The position numbers and the translations under genes are program-made. This document shows positions 52,850 to 61,812 of a stretch of 64,000 nt of DNA, piece after piece (the stretch's first letter is position 1; every line of letters begins with the position of its first letter). Under the pieces are notes generated by a model. It saw nothing but the letters and a program-made list of their open reading frames with translations, was not told the DNA's origin and ran no database searches. This DNA is from Mycobacterium genavense ATCC 51234 (GTDB lineage Bacteria > Actinomycetota > Actinomycetes > Mycobacteriales > Mycobacteriaceae), in assembly GCF_000526915.1 (NCBI RefSeq), contig NZ_JAGZ01000007.1, positions 124,001 to 188,000 of the forward strand, in the 5' to 3' direction.

Positions 52850-53284
52850 ATGAAGTGGAGTTTCGCTCAAATCGGCCTGTTGATCATCTGCATCGTCCAC
52901 GTGATCCAGGCCGTGATCGGTTTCATTCTCGAGCCCAGTTTCGCGACCGGTCCGGGCGCGCCGACCGTGTAGCTGTGGGGGATGGATTACAACGGATGGC
53001 ACGCCGTGGCGGGTCTGGCCCTGTTCGCACCCGGCCTGGTATTCGCGCGGCGAAAATCATGGTCGGTCTTGTATCTGATGCTTGCCGCCGCGGCCGGCGC
53101 GCTGCCGGGTATCTGGGCGTTCTTCTTTCATCAGGTCGCCCTGGTCTTCAGTTTTCCCAACAACACCACCGACGCGGTCGTGCACCTGGTCACCGCGGTG
53201 ATCATGGTCGCGGTGGCCGGCATCCAGATCCGGATGGACGGCGGACTGCGGAATTCGCTCGCCGACCTGCACAGGACCCGGTAG
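52850..53284 (+). pseudogene. Small four-helix membrane protein interrupted by TAG
   Basis: About 144 residues with helices near 8-30, 50-65, 72-95 and 105-125; the layout resembles DUF4383-like proteins. GGAGG lies before ATG 52850. An in-frame TAG at 52970-52972 follows GPGAPTV and precedes LWGMDYNGWHAV. ATG 52982, four codons later, could restart a three-helix protein of 100 residues. Function is unknown. Confidence 0.65.
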
Positions 53285-53591
53285 CGCACCCGGCCGCTGA
53301 GTAGAACTACTCATCCCTAACGCGCGTAGCACTGCGCGGGCCGTGGGGGTCATTGCCCGGCAATGCTTTTCGGGTGCAAACACTTCCTAGCCCGCCGAGC
53401 AGGCCGCCCAGACGCCGGCCGACCGCGACCGCGCCTCCTCACTCGCGAGCGTAAGCACCCGGCGAGATCGCGGTCGATTTTTCGCACCGGGTTTACGCTG
53501 GCGGGCGATCGCGCTCCCGGCGCGCAAGGTCCCGGAAGTTATGGACTAGTGTCTAGAAAAGCTTCCAGGCTTCAAGGGACGGAGACTGAAG
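53285..53591. other. 307-bp gap without a gene
   Basis: The only structure I see is a 14-bp palindrome GAGTAG-AA-CTACTC at 53299-53312, sharing its CTACT core with the repeat before the upstream gene. The remainder is GC-rich and has no convincing ORF. Near the end, GGGACGGAGA at 53577-53586 is the ribosome site of the next gene. Confidence 0.5.
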
Positions 53592-54694
53592 ATGGCGATC
53601 CGCGTCGCGCACGTCGGTACCGGAAATGTCGGAGGCCTGGCCCTGGAGCCGAACTGATCGCGAATCCACAGTTTGACCTGGTCGGCGTCAACGTGTCCAC
53701 GCCGGAAAAGGTGGGCTGCGACGCCGGCGAGCTGTGCGGCGTCGGCCTGGACACCCCCGCGGTCACCGGCATCAAGGCCGTCAACGACCTGGACGCCATC
53801 ATCGCCGGCAAACCCGACTGCGTCGTCTACTGCGCGATGGGCGACACCCGGCTGCCCGAGGCGATGGCCGACGTCATGCGCATCCTGGCCGCCGGCATCA
53901 ACGTCGTCGGGTCGTCGCCCGGGCTGCTGCAGTTCCCCTGGGGCGTGATGCCGGACAAGTACATCGCCCGCGTGGAAGATGCTGCCAGGCAAGGCAATTC
54001 GAGCATCTTCATCAGTGGCGTCGACCCGAGATTCGCCAACGACCTGATCCCGTTCGCGCTGGCCGGGACCTGTCAGCGCATCGAGCAGGTGCGCTGCATG
54101 GAGATTCACGACTATGCCAGCTACAACGGCGAAGAAGTCATGACCTACATGGGGTTCGCCCGACCCATGGACGAGATCCCGATGCTGCTGCAGCCGGGCG
54201 TCCTGTCCATCGCGTGGGGGACCGTGATCCGTCAGCTGGCGGCCGGCCTCGGCATCGCGGTCGACGAGATCACCGAGTCCTACCAACGCGAGCCGGCTCC
54301 GGAGGACTTCGACATCGCGGTCGGCCACGTGGCCAAGGGCACCGTGGCGGTGCTGCAGTTCGAGATTCGCGGCATGGTCAAGGGTCACCCCGCCATCGTG
54401 ATCGAACACGTCACCCGGCTGCGGCCCGACCGGCGCCCCGACTTGCCCCAGCCCGCCTCCGGGGACGGCTCGTACCGCGTCGAGATCACCGGCGAACCGT
54501 CGTATGCCGTGGACATCATTCCCAGCAGCCGCAAGGGCGACCACAACCACGCCGCGATCGCCGGCGCCGCGGGCCGCATCGTCAACGCGATCCCGGCCGT
54601 GATCGCCGCACCTCCGGGCATTCGGACCACACTCGACCTGTCGCTGATAACCGGCAAAGTCCTTTACGCGCCAAGCACTTTGGTGACCACTTGA
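53592..54694 (+). pseudogene. DapB-like NAD(P) dehydrogenase, frameshifted near the N-terminus
   Basis: Protein of about 367 residues of the dihydrodipicolinate-reductase-like/amine dehydrogenase type found in mycobacteria. ATG 53592 gives MAIRVAHVGTGNVGGLAL with a Rossmann GxGxxG. One base is missing near 53645, and the remainder (ELIANPQFDLVGVNVSTPEK onward) is in another frame to 54694. NAD-domain and catalytic-domain blocks such as INVVGSSPGLLQFPWG and KGDHNHAAIAGAAGR are well preserved. The substrate is unknown. It is followed by an SDR 19 bp on. Confidence 0.75.
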
Positions 54695-54713
54695 ATCGAA
54701 AGGAGACCCTCAC

Positions 54714-55457
54714 GTGGGTCGGGTAGACGGAAAAGTTGCACTCATCAGTGGCGCCGCCGGTGGCATGGGCGCCGAAGACGCGCGCCTGCTCGTCGAGGAG
54801 GGCGCCAAGGTGGTGATCGGCGACATCCTCGACGACCAGGGCAAGGCGCTGGCCGACGAGCTCGGCGACTCCGCGCGCTACGTCCATCTCGACGTCACGC
54901 AGCCCGACCAGTGGGACGCCGCGGTCGCTACCGCGATCGGCGAATTCGGGAAGCTCAACGTACTGGTCAACAACGCAGGCACGGTCGCGCTCGGGCCGCT
55001 CAAGAGCTTCGATCTGGCCAAGTGGCAGAAGGTCATTGACGTCAACCTGACCGGGACGTTCCTGGGCATGCGAGTGGCCGTCGAGCCGATGATCGCCACC
55101 GGCGGCGGCTCGATCATCAACGTGTCGTCGATCGAGGGCCTGCGCGGCGCTCCCATGGTGCACCCCTGCGTCGCGTCCAAATGGGGCGTGCGCGGCCTGG
55201 CCAAGTCGGCCGCCCTGGAGCTGGCGCCGCACAACATCCGGGTCAACTTCGTGCATCCCGGCTTCATCAAGACCCCGATGACCAAACACCTGCCCGAGGA
55301 CATGGTCACCATCCCGCTGGGCCGGCCCGGGCAAGTGCGCGAGGTCGCGACGTTCGTCCTGTTCCTGGCCAGCGACGAGTCGTCCTATTCCACCGGCAGC
55401 GAGTTCATCATGGACGGCGGCCTGATCACCGACGTGAACCACAAGGACTTGTTCTGA
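54714..55457 (+). CDS. SDR similar to 3alpha,20beta-hydroxysteroid dehydrogenase, catalytic Tyr replaced by Cys
   Basis: A 247-residue short-chain dehydrogenase close to Rv2002 (FabG3). The cofactor motif is SGAAGGMGAED near residues 12-22, NNAGTV near 86 and Ser S139 in INVSSIEG. The active-site stretch reads HPCVASKWG, so the YxxxK tyrosine (position 152) is cysteine, with K156 kept. A Tyr codon TAC to TGC needs one base. Without Tyr the normal proton relay is lost. GTG 54714 with AAAGGAGA upstream. The frame is open; activity is doubtful. Confidence 0.85.
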   Translation: MGRVDGKVALISGAAGGMGAEDARLLVEEGAKVVIGDILDDQGKALADELGDSARYVHLDVTQPDQWDAAVATAIGEFGKLNVLVNNAGTVALGPLKSFDLAKWQKVIDVNLTGTFLGMRVAVEPMIATGGGSIINVSSIEGLRGAPMVHPCVASKWGVRGLAKSAALELAPHNIRVNFVHPGFIKTPMTKHLPEDMVTIPLGRPGQVREVATFVLFLASDESSYSTGSEFIMDGGLITDVNHKDLF

Positions 55458-55550
55458 CGCGCGCGGATTGGGTCCGCCGCCGGGGTTCGCCACTGAAAAC
55501 GCTTGCGCATCAATACTATTAGCGCACACCGGGTTTGGGCGGCGCTTTGG

Positions 55551-57108
55551 TCAGGCCCCGCATTGACCGGCGGCCTCGGCGGGACCGTTGCAGAACGGCA
55601 ATTCGGCGATGCCTTTGACGGTCATCTCCAGGAGTTGGCCGGGCAAGACCGCGGCGAGATGAGCCGTCACCGGTGCGCCGACCATATAGAAAGCATCCGA
55701 GCTGGCCGTGACGGCTCCGCTGGCGAAGCCGTTCGCGACCGAGGTGAGCGCGAAGTCAATGGTGTTTTCCGTTGGTGTCGCGCAGGCGGTGCATCCTCGG
55801 TAGGTCAATCGACCGGTGCCGGTGCTGTCGATGACGACCCTGCCGGTGTGTGCCTGCCAGACGCCGACGTAGGGGGCCAACCCGGGTATTTCGGCACTAG
55901 AAGAAGCAGGCGAGGACACTGGGCCCGCCGAGGGTGGAGTGGGTTGCGCGGCCGGCGCCACCGACGGCGCGGGTTGCGCGGTCGGGGTTGGGGTTGGCGG
56001 CTGGTGTCCGGATAGGAGTGCCCGCGCGGGGCCATAGACGGCGAGGCCCACACCGATCACGACCGCGCCCAGTACGGCAATCAGCCAGCTCGGACGCCGT
56101 CGCGAGGGACGTCGTGGCGGTGCACCGATGGGGGAGGGTTGGTAGTCGACGGGACCGGCTGCCGGGGCAGGGGACGCGCCAACCGGACGCTGATGCGTGG
56201 CGGCGAGGTCGGGGGCGGGTGGCAAACGATCGGCTGCGTGGGCGCGGGCGGTGGTCGGGTCCGAAATCCGCGTGGACGCGCCGCGCGGTGCCAGCGGCAT
56301 CGTGATGGCGTCGCGGGCGGCATCGGCCAGCTCGACGGTAGTGCTGTAGCGGTGGTCGGGGTCCTTGGCCATGCCGGTCGCGATGACTTGATCGACCTGA
56401 GGGGGCACGTCGGGCCGGGTGACCGTGACCTGAGGCGGTGGAATGTGAAAGTGCGCCGCCACCAGCTGCGCCATCGTGTCGCCAGGAAAGGGCGGATGCC
56501 CCGTCAGGGCCTCGTACAGCACACACGCCAGCGAATGGACGTCCGCGCGCGTCTTCTTCCGCCTGATTGTCCAGACGCTCGGGTGCGATGTATTCGAACG
56601 TGCCGATTGGGTTGCTGTACTTCGTCATCCGGGTGTCGTTAATCGCGCGGGCGATGCCGAAGTCGATGAGGTAGGCGAAGTCGTCGTCGTCGATCAGGAT
56701 GTTCGACGGTTTGATATCGCGGTGCAGCAGGCCCGCCTGGTGGGCCGCGTGCACGGCTTTGGCGACCTGTTCGATGATGCGCACCGCGCGTGCGGGAGCC
56801 AGCGGCCCCTCGCCGAGTACAGCTTGCAGATCGCGCCCCTCGATGAGACGCATATCGACGTAAAGCTGGCCTTCGATTTCGCCGTAGTGATGGATCGGAA
56901 TGATGTGCGGGTTGTTCAACCGTGCGGCGGCGTGGGCCTCCCGACGGAATCGCCGCTGAAATTCTTCATCGTCGGAAAAATGCGCGGGTAGCAATTTCAG
57001 GGCGACGATCCGGTCCGTTTCGCTGTCATGGGCGCGCCACACTTCACCCATGCCCCCGCGGCCCAGCACTTCGATAAGTCGATAACGCCCGAACGGCGTG
57101 CCTTTCAC
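55551..57108 (-). pseudogene. Transmembrane Ser/Thr protein kinase (PknH-like context), frameshifted
   Basis: Hanks-type kinase of about 519 residues. The glycine loop GRGGMGEVW is near residue 16, the ATP lysine in VALKLLPA, HRDIKPSNIL near 137, DFG in LIDFGIAR and the APE motif in YIAPERL. A linker with a Pro-rich tract leads to a membrane helix WLIAVLGAVVIGVGLAVYG and an external domain of about 180 residues with Cys pairs. A CG dinucleotide is missing from the CG run near 56544-56551, breaking the frame between NQAEEDAR and ADVHSLACVLYEAL. The start is GTG 57108. It lies 65 bp after the EmbR-like gene, the order of embR-pknH. Confidence 0.85.
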
Positions 57109-57173
57109 CGGCTCACCATATGTGATCAGTCGCGTCGGTGGCGATGAATCCGGTTCGCAGAGTTCGCGGGCGG

Positions 57174-58298
57174 CTATGGCCGTTGGGTTTTGAAGATGAA
57201 GTGGTGACCGCAGATGCTGATGCGATCACCGTCGACAAGGGTGGCGCTGGGTCGGAGTCGGCGGTGTTGAACATGCACCCCGTTGGCCGATCTCAGGTCA
57301 GCAATCATGAAACTTCCTCCGGTGTCGACGATTACCGCGTGGTGTCTGCTGACGTCGTCGTCGAGGACGACGTCGTTGTCCGGTAGTCGCCCTATCGTGG
57401 TGAGCGCCGCGTGAAGTGGATAGTGCTGTCCGGTCGCGCCGCACAGCCAGGCGACAACGTCGTTGCGGGGCGAGGTCGGGTGCGCGGCCGCCACTGCTCT
57501 GGCCGCAGTAGTTTTGGCAGCCCGCTTGATGTCCAGCCGTTCCTGACGCAGGATTCGCGCGTGCAGGGCGCTGACTGCCGGTCCCGGATCGATGCCCAAA
57601 TCGTGCGCCAGGATGGCCTTGAGTCGCCGGTAGCTTTCAAGGGCGGCAGGCTGGCGCTCGCTGACGTAATAGGCGGTGATCAGTTGCGCCCACAGCGGTT
57701 CGTGGTAGGGGTGCTTGGTGGCGAGGACTTCCAGGTCACCGATCACCGCATCCGCGCGCCCGCAAGCGATTTCGGCTTCCGCCCGGGTCACATGAGTCGA
57801 CAGATGGTCTTTGGCCAGCGCGGTGGCGAAGGCCGCCACGAACGGAAAGTCGCGCAGATCGTCGAGCACCGGTCCGTGCCATTCGCGCAGAGCGGCCGAC
57901 AGGTCACTGCTGGCCTGTTCGAATCGTCCCGCCGCGGCCGCACGCATCCCCGCGGCCTTATGCGTTATGAACCGCTCCAAATCGCAATCGACGGCGGCAA
58001 CGGTGAGCCGGTAGCCCGGCGATGCGCTGGCTAGCACCGCGTACGGATCCGCCCCGGCATTGCCGAGCAGTCGGCGCAGGTTGGACACGTAGGAGTGGAT
58101 GCTGGTCCGTGCTGCCGGCACCGGCGATTCATCCCAGGTCGCGTCGATCAACGATTCCATGCTGACCGCGCGATTTCGGTTGATCAGCAGTGCGGCCAAC
58201 ACAGCGCGCTGTTTGGGTGGACCCAACTGGACGGGCCTGCCGTTCAGTGACACCTGCAATGGCCCAAGAAGATTGAATTCCAGACGAGTGTCGTCCAT
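57174..58298 (-). CDS. EmbR-like SARP activator with FHA domain
   Basis: A 374-residue regulator with the three domains of EmbR (Rv1267c): OmpR-type winged helix at about 8-105 (PPKQRAVLAALLINRNR), BTAD at about 108-255 (EWHGPVLDDLRDFPFV, EPLWAQLITAYYVSERQPAALESYRRL) and FHA at about 290-370. FHA phosphothreonine-binding residues R304, S317 and N339 are present in GRLPDND, SRHH and SANGVHV. EmbR is phosphorylated by PknH and activates arabinosyltransferase genes. Here the gene sits just before a kinase gene, so the same pairing is likely. ATG 58298. The frame is intact. It is a paralogue of EmbR rather than EmbR itself, judged by sequence and place. Confidence 0.88.
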   Translation of the reverse strand: MDDTRLEFNLLGPLQVSLNGRPVQLGPPKQRAVLAALLINRNRAVSMESLIDATWDESPVPAARTSIHSYVSNLRRLLGNAGADPYAVLASASPGYRLTVAAVDCDLERFITHKAAGMRAAAAGRFEQASSDLSAALREWHGPVLDDLRDFPFVAAFATALAKDHLSTHVTRAEAEIACGRADAVIGDLEVLATKHPYHEPLWAQLITAYYVSERQPAALESYRRLKAILAHDLGIDPGPAVSALHARILRQERLDIKRAAKTTAARAVAAAHPTSPRNDVVAWLCGATGQHYPLHAALTTIGRLPDNDVVLDDDVSRHHAVIVDTGGSFMIADLRSANGVHVQHRRLRPSATLVDGDRISICGHHFIFKTQRP

Positions 58299-58731
58299 CG
58301 CGCTGCAGGCCTCCGGGTAATCAGCGACGTCGCGGGTTCCATTGTGAGCCGCACCAGCGCTGGGCGATACCTAAAAGTCGGCCGCGCGCCGCACGCGAAG
58401 GCCGTTATGGACCGCATCGGCCGGCCGATTAGCGTTTACCGCGAGTAATAGTCCATATCGCGTTACGATCTGCGCCAAGAAAGTTCCAAGGCGTCCGCCC
58501 CAGGGTCTCCTAACACATCTCGAACCCGGACAAACTACGAACGAGCTGGTCTAAGGAGGGGCTCTGGGCTATCAAATACGTAGCTCAGTTGAGCAAATTG
58601 AGCCAATTCCAGCGCGGACGTTGACGAACATCGCGAAACATCATGGCCGCGTACACCAGATTAATGTTTTATGCAGGGGGGTTAGCTATGAGACGCCCGA
58701 GCATGGCGAAGGCGCAAATGGAAGGACAAAT
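58299..58731. other. 433-bp lower-GC gap with repeats
   Basis: Intergenic DNA, noticeably richer in A and T than the window. It holds a CCAAG direct repeat (58475-58490) and two 9-bp repeats starting TTGAGC at 58589-58606. A TAATAG-like AT stretch near 58446 may be a promoter. No convincing ORF of its own is seen before 58732. Confidence 0.55.
58475..58490 (+). promoter_or_regulatory. CCAAG direct repeat, candidate SARP site 1
   Basis: CCAAG occurs at 58475-58479 and 58486-58490, an 11-bp pitch. The surrounding 25 bases (58475-58499) match 59544-59568 at 22 positions. SARP regulators bind direct repeats with one-turn spacing, so the adjacent EmbR-like protein is the natural candidate. Inference. 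Confidence 0.45.
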
Positions 58732-59412
58732 ATGGACGTCGACGCTGCTGCATCTGTAGCGATTTTTGTTGTCATCCCCTGGCTACTCTTGAACTTCCCA
58801 TTGGTTTACCGGACGGCGGGCTATTTGCAGCCACACCCGCTGCGTGTCGATCCTGACGGCACACGATTCTGCGGAATATTCCGACACTGGACATTTTCTT
58901 CCGTGACGGGCCGCGTTCTCGGGTCGAGCACCACAACCCACACTCACGGCGCCGTCCGCTACGACGCGTATTCAGATCGGTTATCGGGGGGCATCAGGAC
59001 CGACGTGCGCGACACGGTCCGTGTACAGACGGCTGACGGAAATCAGAGCGACGTGACGCTATTGAACTATAACGTCAATGTGCAGCCGGGCGACTCGATT
59101 ACCGTGTGGTATGCCAATAAAGGCGAAAAATGGGTCACCGTGGCGGTGCTCAACCACACAACGCGGCAGCACAACCTTAACTCTGGAGATCTATCCAGGA
59201 TTCTCGCGCCGAAGGTGGGCGGATACATGGTTCTTATTATCGTCGTAAATTCGCTACTCTCGGTATTCGTCTGTTTTCTGCTCCCCTTCTGGGGTATATT
59301 GCTCGGGCTATTTCTTAGGGGGCTAAAGCGCGCCAGGCGTACGTTTGCTCAAGCGGACATCGCCCCGCTGTGGCAACTGGGTGAAGCCAACGCGCGGCGT
59401 CTGGTGGCCTAA
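58732..59412 (+). CDS. Two-helix membrane protein with a 130-residue domain, unknown
   Basis: A 226-residue protein. Membrane helices are at about residues 6-26 (AASVAIFVVIPWLLLNFPLVY) and 168-200 (YMVLIIVVNSLLSVFVCFLL...). The domain between is beta-rich (GRVLGSSTTTHTHGAVRYDAY, VTLLNYNVNVQPGDSITVWY) and may face the wall. The tail is basic. AAGGA lies before ATG 58732. Base composition is lower in GC than its neighbours, a hint of transfer. I recognise no family. It sits downstream of candidate SARP site 1 and divergent from the EmbR-like gene. Confidence 0.65.
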   Translation: MDVDAAASVAIFVVIPWLLLNFPLVYRTAGYLQPHPLRVDPDGTRFCGIFRHWTFSSVTGRVLGSSTTTHTHGAVRYDAYSDRLSGGIRTDVRDTVRVQTADGNQSDVTLLNYNVNVQPGDSITVWYANKGEKWVTVAVLNHTTRQHNLNSGDLSRILAPKVGGYMVLIIVVNSLLSVFVCFLLPFWGILLGLFLRGLKRARRTFAQADIAPLWQLGEANARRLVA

Positions 59413-59543
59413 CTAACGCGCCCGGGCCGATCCCTCCGCTAGGAGCTCTAACGCCAACTGATTGATTCGGCCCGTGGGCGCTGGTCGTCGGGTTGCCGAC
59501 GTGTGAGGCAAGCCGGCGGCACGCGGGGACCCCGGCGAACCCT

Positions 59544-59559
59544 CCAAGAATGTTCCAAG
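59544..59559 (+). promoter_or_regulatory. CCAAG direct repeat, candidate SARP site 2
   Basis: CCAAG occurs at 59544-59548 and 59555-59559, again with 11-bp pitch, in a block nearly identical to site 1. It lies about 100 bp before the secreted-protein genes. Inference as for site 1. Confidence 0.45.
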
Positions 59560-59662
59560 CCGTCCGGCAGAACTTTTCGGTGTTCGTATTCGGCCATTAC
59601 GCCCGGTTATCGCCACCGACAGCGCAGCGGCCGGTGCCATGAAGTAGCGAAGGGGTCAAAAA

Positions 59663-59993
59663 ATGAAATCGTTACAAGGCGTTCAGGGCCCGACGAGTCT
59701 CGGTCGTCAAATGGCTAAGTCGGTGAGAATCAATCGCCGTCGAATTGGGTCGGCGGCGGCCATAACTCTGGTGGCGCTGTCGATGGCGGTCAGCGCCCCC
59801 GCGCACGCCGAGCCCACCTGCGCGTACGCCCGCCAACGGCGAACGCACCTGCGAGGACCCATTCCACCAGGCCAAATCCGACAACTGCGACAACCACCCG
59901 TGGAACACGTGCCCCTACTGCAAAGACCTGGGAATGACGTTTCCGCAGCCTCCCCAGCCGGTGCTGCCGTGCGATCACAGCAGATACAAATAG
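59663..59993 (+). pseudogene. Small secreted Cys-rich protein, frameshifted
   Basis: The signal peptide is clear from ATG 59711 (MAKSVRINRRR, then IGSAAAITLVALSMAV and APAHA). GAAGGGG at 59648-59654 points to ATG 59663, which adds 16 residues. After EPTCAYA the frame is off by one near 59829-59833. The other frame then reads ANGERTCEDPFHQAKSDNC and continues with DNHPWNTCPYCKDLG to a TAG at 59991. The restored mature part of about 60 residues has six cysteines. The stop TAG is embedded in the ribosome site of the next gene. Confidence 0.6.
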
Positions 59994-60004
59994 GAGGAAC
60001 GATC

Positions 60005-60304
60005 ATGAGGAAGGTGATCGTCACGGCGGCCGGGGCCCTGCTCGCGGTGCCGTTCTCGGCAATAATCGCCGCATCACCGGCGAACGCCGTTCCGTGTGTG
60101 ATCCCGCAGCCGCCGCAGATGTCCGCGGAGTGCAAGAGCTGCATCCAGGCCAACGGCGGCGACGGCAACGCCATTGCGATCTGCGAGGGACAACAGCCCG
60201 CCAGACGGTCGCTGCCGTCAACGGGTTACCCGGACTGCGACCAGTACCAGTTGCCGACCAGCCGCGCCACGTGCGTCGACCAGCACCTCGCCGGCCAACG
60301 ATGA
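60005..60304 (+). CDS. Small secreted protein with conserved cysteines
   Basis: A 99-residue protein. The signal peptide MRKVIVTAAGALLAVPFSAI ends with ASPANA at about residue 28. The mature part has CVIPQPPQ, ECKSCIQANGGDGNAIAICEG and YPDC, six cysteines including one CxxC. AGGAGGAA overlaps the stop of the previous gene, so the two are cotranslated. The mature sequence resembles other small mycobacterial exported proteins, but I cannot name a family. The frame is intact. Confidence 0.65.
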   Translation: MRKVIVTAAGALLAVPFSAIIAASPANAVPCVIPQPPQMSAECKSCIQANGGDGNAIAICEGQQPARRSLPSTGYPDCDQYQLPTSRATCVDQHLAGQR

Positions 60305-60372
60305 AACATCCCGACGTGGCGTGATCCTCGAGGTCCCGCGAGCCGGCCGGCCGCGCGGGCGCCGGCGGGTGC

Positions 60373-60378
60373 TATAAC
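60373..60378 (+). promoter_or_regulatory. -10 of a leaderless promoter for the FAD oxidase
   Basis: TATAAC ends 7 bases before ATG 60386, the classical spacing of a leaderless mycobacterial transcript; no ribosome site is present. Confidence 0.5.
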
Positions 60379-60385
60379 CGCGGAC

Positions 60386-61735
60386 ATGCCAGGCAGTTTG
60401 CGCGACCTGAAGGGGATCGTCGGCTTCAAGCACGTCGTCACCGACCCCGACGTGCTGGAAGGTCGCAGCGTCGACCACACCGGCCGCTACCGCGGCAAGG
60501 CCAGCGCGTTGGTGCGTCCGGAGTCCGCCGAGCAGGTCGCCGAGGTGTTGCGGGTCTGCCGTGACGCCGGGGCACATGTCACGGTGCAGGGCGGTCGCAC
60601 CTCGCTGGTGGCCGGCACCGTTCCGGAGCACGACGACGTGCTGCTGTCCACCGAAAGGCTTGTGGCGCTGGGCGATATCGACACCGTCGAACGCCGCATC
60701 GCGGTCGGTGCCGGAGCCACGCTGGCCGCGGTGCAACACGCCGCGACCGCGGCGGGCCTGGTGTTCGGCGTGGACCTGGCCGCTCGCGACACCGCGACGG
60801 TCGGCGGCATGGCCTCGACGAACGCCGGCGGGCTGCGCACGGTCCGCTACGGCAACATGGGCAAGCAGGTCGTCGGCCTGGACGTGGCGCTGCCCGACGG
60901 GTCGCTGCTGCGCCGGCACAGCCTGGTGCGCAGCGATAACACCGGATACGACCTACCCGCGCTGTTCGTCGGCGCCGAGGGCACCCTCGGGGTGATCACC
61001 GCACTAGATCTGCGGCTGCACCCCACGCCGTCGCATCGGGTGACCGCGGTGTGCGGCTTCGACGATCTCGACGCGCTGATCGCCACCGCCCGCACCTTTC
61101 GGGACGTGGACGGGATCGCCGCGCTCGAGCTGATCGACGGCCGCGCCGGCGCGCTGACCGCCGAGCATCTGGGGATCGGTGCTTCGGTCGAGGCGGACTG
61201 GCTGCTGCTGGTCGAGCTGGCCACCGATCACGACCAGACCGAGCGCCTGGCCGACCTGCTCGACGGCGCGCCGATGTCCGCCGAACCCGCAGTAGGCGTG
61301 GATGTTGCTGCCCAGCAACGACTCTGGCGGGTTCGTGAATCGCTGGCCGAGGTGCTTGGCTTGTATGGGCCGCCGCTGAAGTTCGACGTGTCACTGCCGC
61401 TGGCGGCGATCGCCGGGTTCGCCGCGGACGCCGTCGCTTTGGTCCGCGAGCGGGTCGGTGACGCGGTGCCCGTGCTGTTCGGCCATGTCGGGGAGGGCAA
61501 CCTGCATCTCAACGTGATGCGCGTGCCGCCGGAAGAAGAGCAGGGGCTCTACGGGCCCATGATGGACCTAATCGCGGCATACGGCGGCAATGTCAGCTCC
61601 GAACATGGTGTCGGCAGCCGCAAGCGCGCCTACCTCGAAATGTCAAGGGCGGCAACCGATATCGCGACGATGCGATCGGTCAAGTCGGCGCTGGACCCGA
61701 CGGGATACCTGAACGCGGCCGTGCTGTTCGACTGA
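60386..61735 (+). CDS. FAD-linked oxidase, D-lactate/glycolate dehydrogenase family (Rv0161 type)
   Basis: A 449-residue VAO-family flavoenzyme. The PCMH FAD-binding domain (VRPESAEQVAEVLRVCR, TVQGGRTSLVAG, GVDLAARDTATVGGMASTNAGG) fills residues 38-215. The C-terminal cap has LFGHVGEGNLHLNV near 370 and SSEHGVGSRKR near 404. It would oxidise a 2-hydroxy acid to a 2-oxo acid and pass electrons to quinone or cytochrome. Length equals that of Rv0161. It converges with a TetR across a perfect hairpin. The frame is intact. Confidence 0.88.
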   Translation: MPGSLRDLKGIVGFKHVVTDPDVLEGRSVDHTGRYRGKASALVRPESAEQVAEVLRVCRDAGAHVTVQGGRTSLVAGTVPEHDDVLLSTERLVALGDIDTVERRIAVGAGATLAAVQHAATAAGLVFGVDLAARDTATVGGMASTNAGGLRTVRYGNMGKQVVGLDVALPDGSLLRRHSLVRSDNTGYDLPALFVGAEGTLGVITALDLRLHPTPSHRVTAVCGFDDLDALIATARTFRDVDGIAALELIDGRAGALTAEHLGIGASVEADWLLLVELATDHDQTERLADLLDGAPMSAEPAVGVDVAAQQRLWRVRESLAEVLGLYGPPLKFDVSLPLAAIAGFAADAVALVRERVGDAVPVLFGHVGEGNLHLNVMRVPPEEEQGLYGPMMDLIAAYGGNVSSEHGVGSRKRAYLEMSRAATDIATMRSVKSALDPTGYLNAAVLFD

Positions 61736-61745
61736 CACCTGCCGT

Positions 61746-61806
61746 CGCGAAACTGTATTCCGCGACGCGTCTTCTCGAAAAATAGGTAGCGGAATACAGT
61801 TTCGCG
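61746..61806. terminator. Perfect 18-bp hairpin between convergent genes
   Basis: Arms CGCGAAACTGTATTCCGC (61746-61763) and its exact complement (61789-61806) with a 25-base loop lie between the FAD oxidase and the TetR. No T run follows. The form parallels the hairpin after pntB but the sequence is unrelated. Confidence 0.65.
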
Positions 61807-61812
61807 GAGAGG

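Noticed and set aside
58621..58731. Longer start for the 58732 membrane protein
   Set aside because: The 37 extra residues lack coding character and AAGGA precedes ATG 58732.
61746..61806. CRISPR repeat
   Set aside because: Only one palindromic unit, no array and no cas genes.
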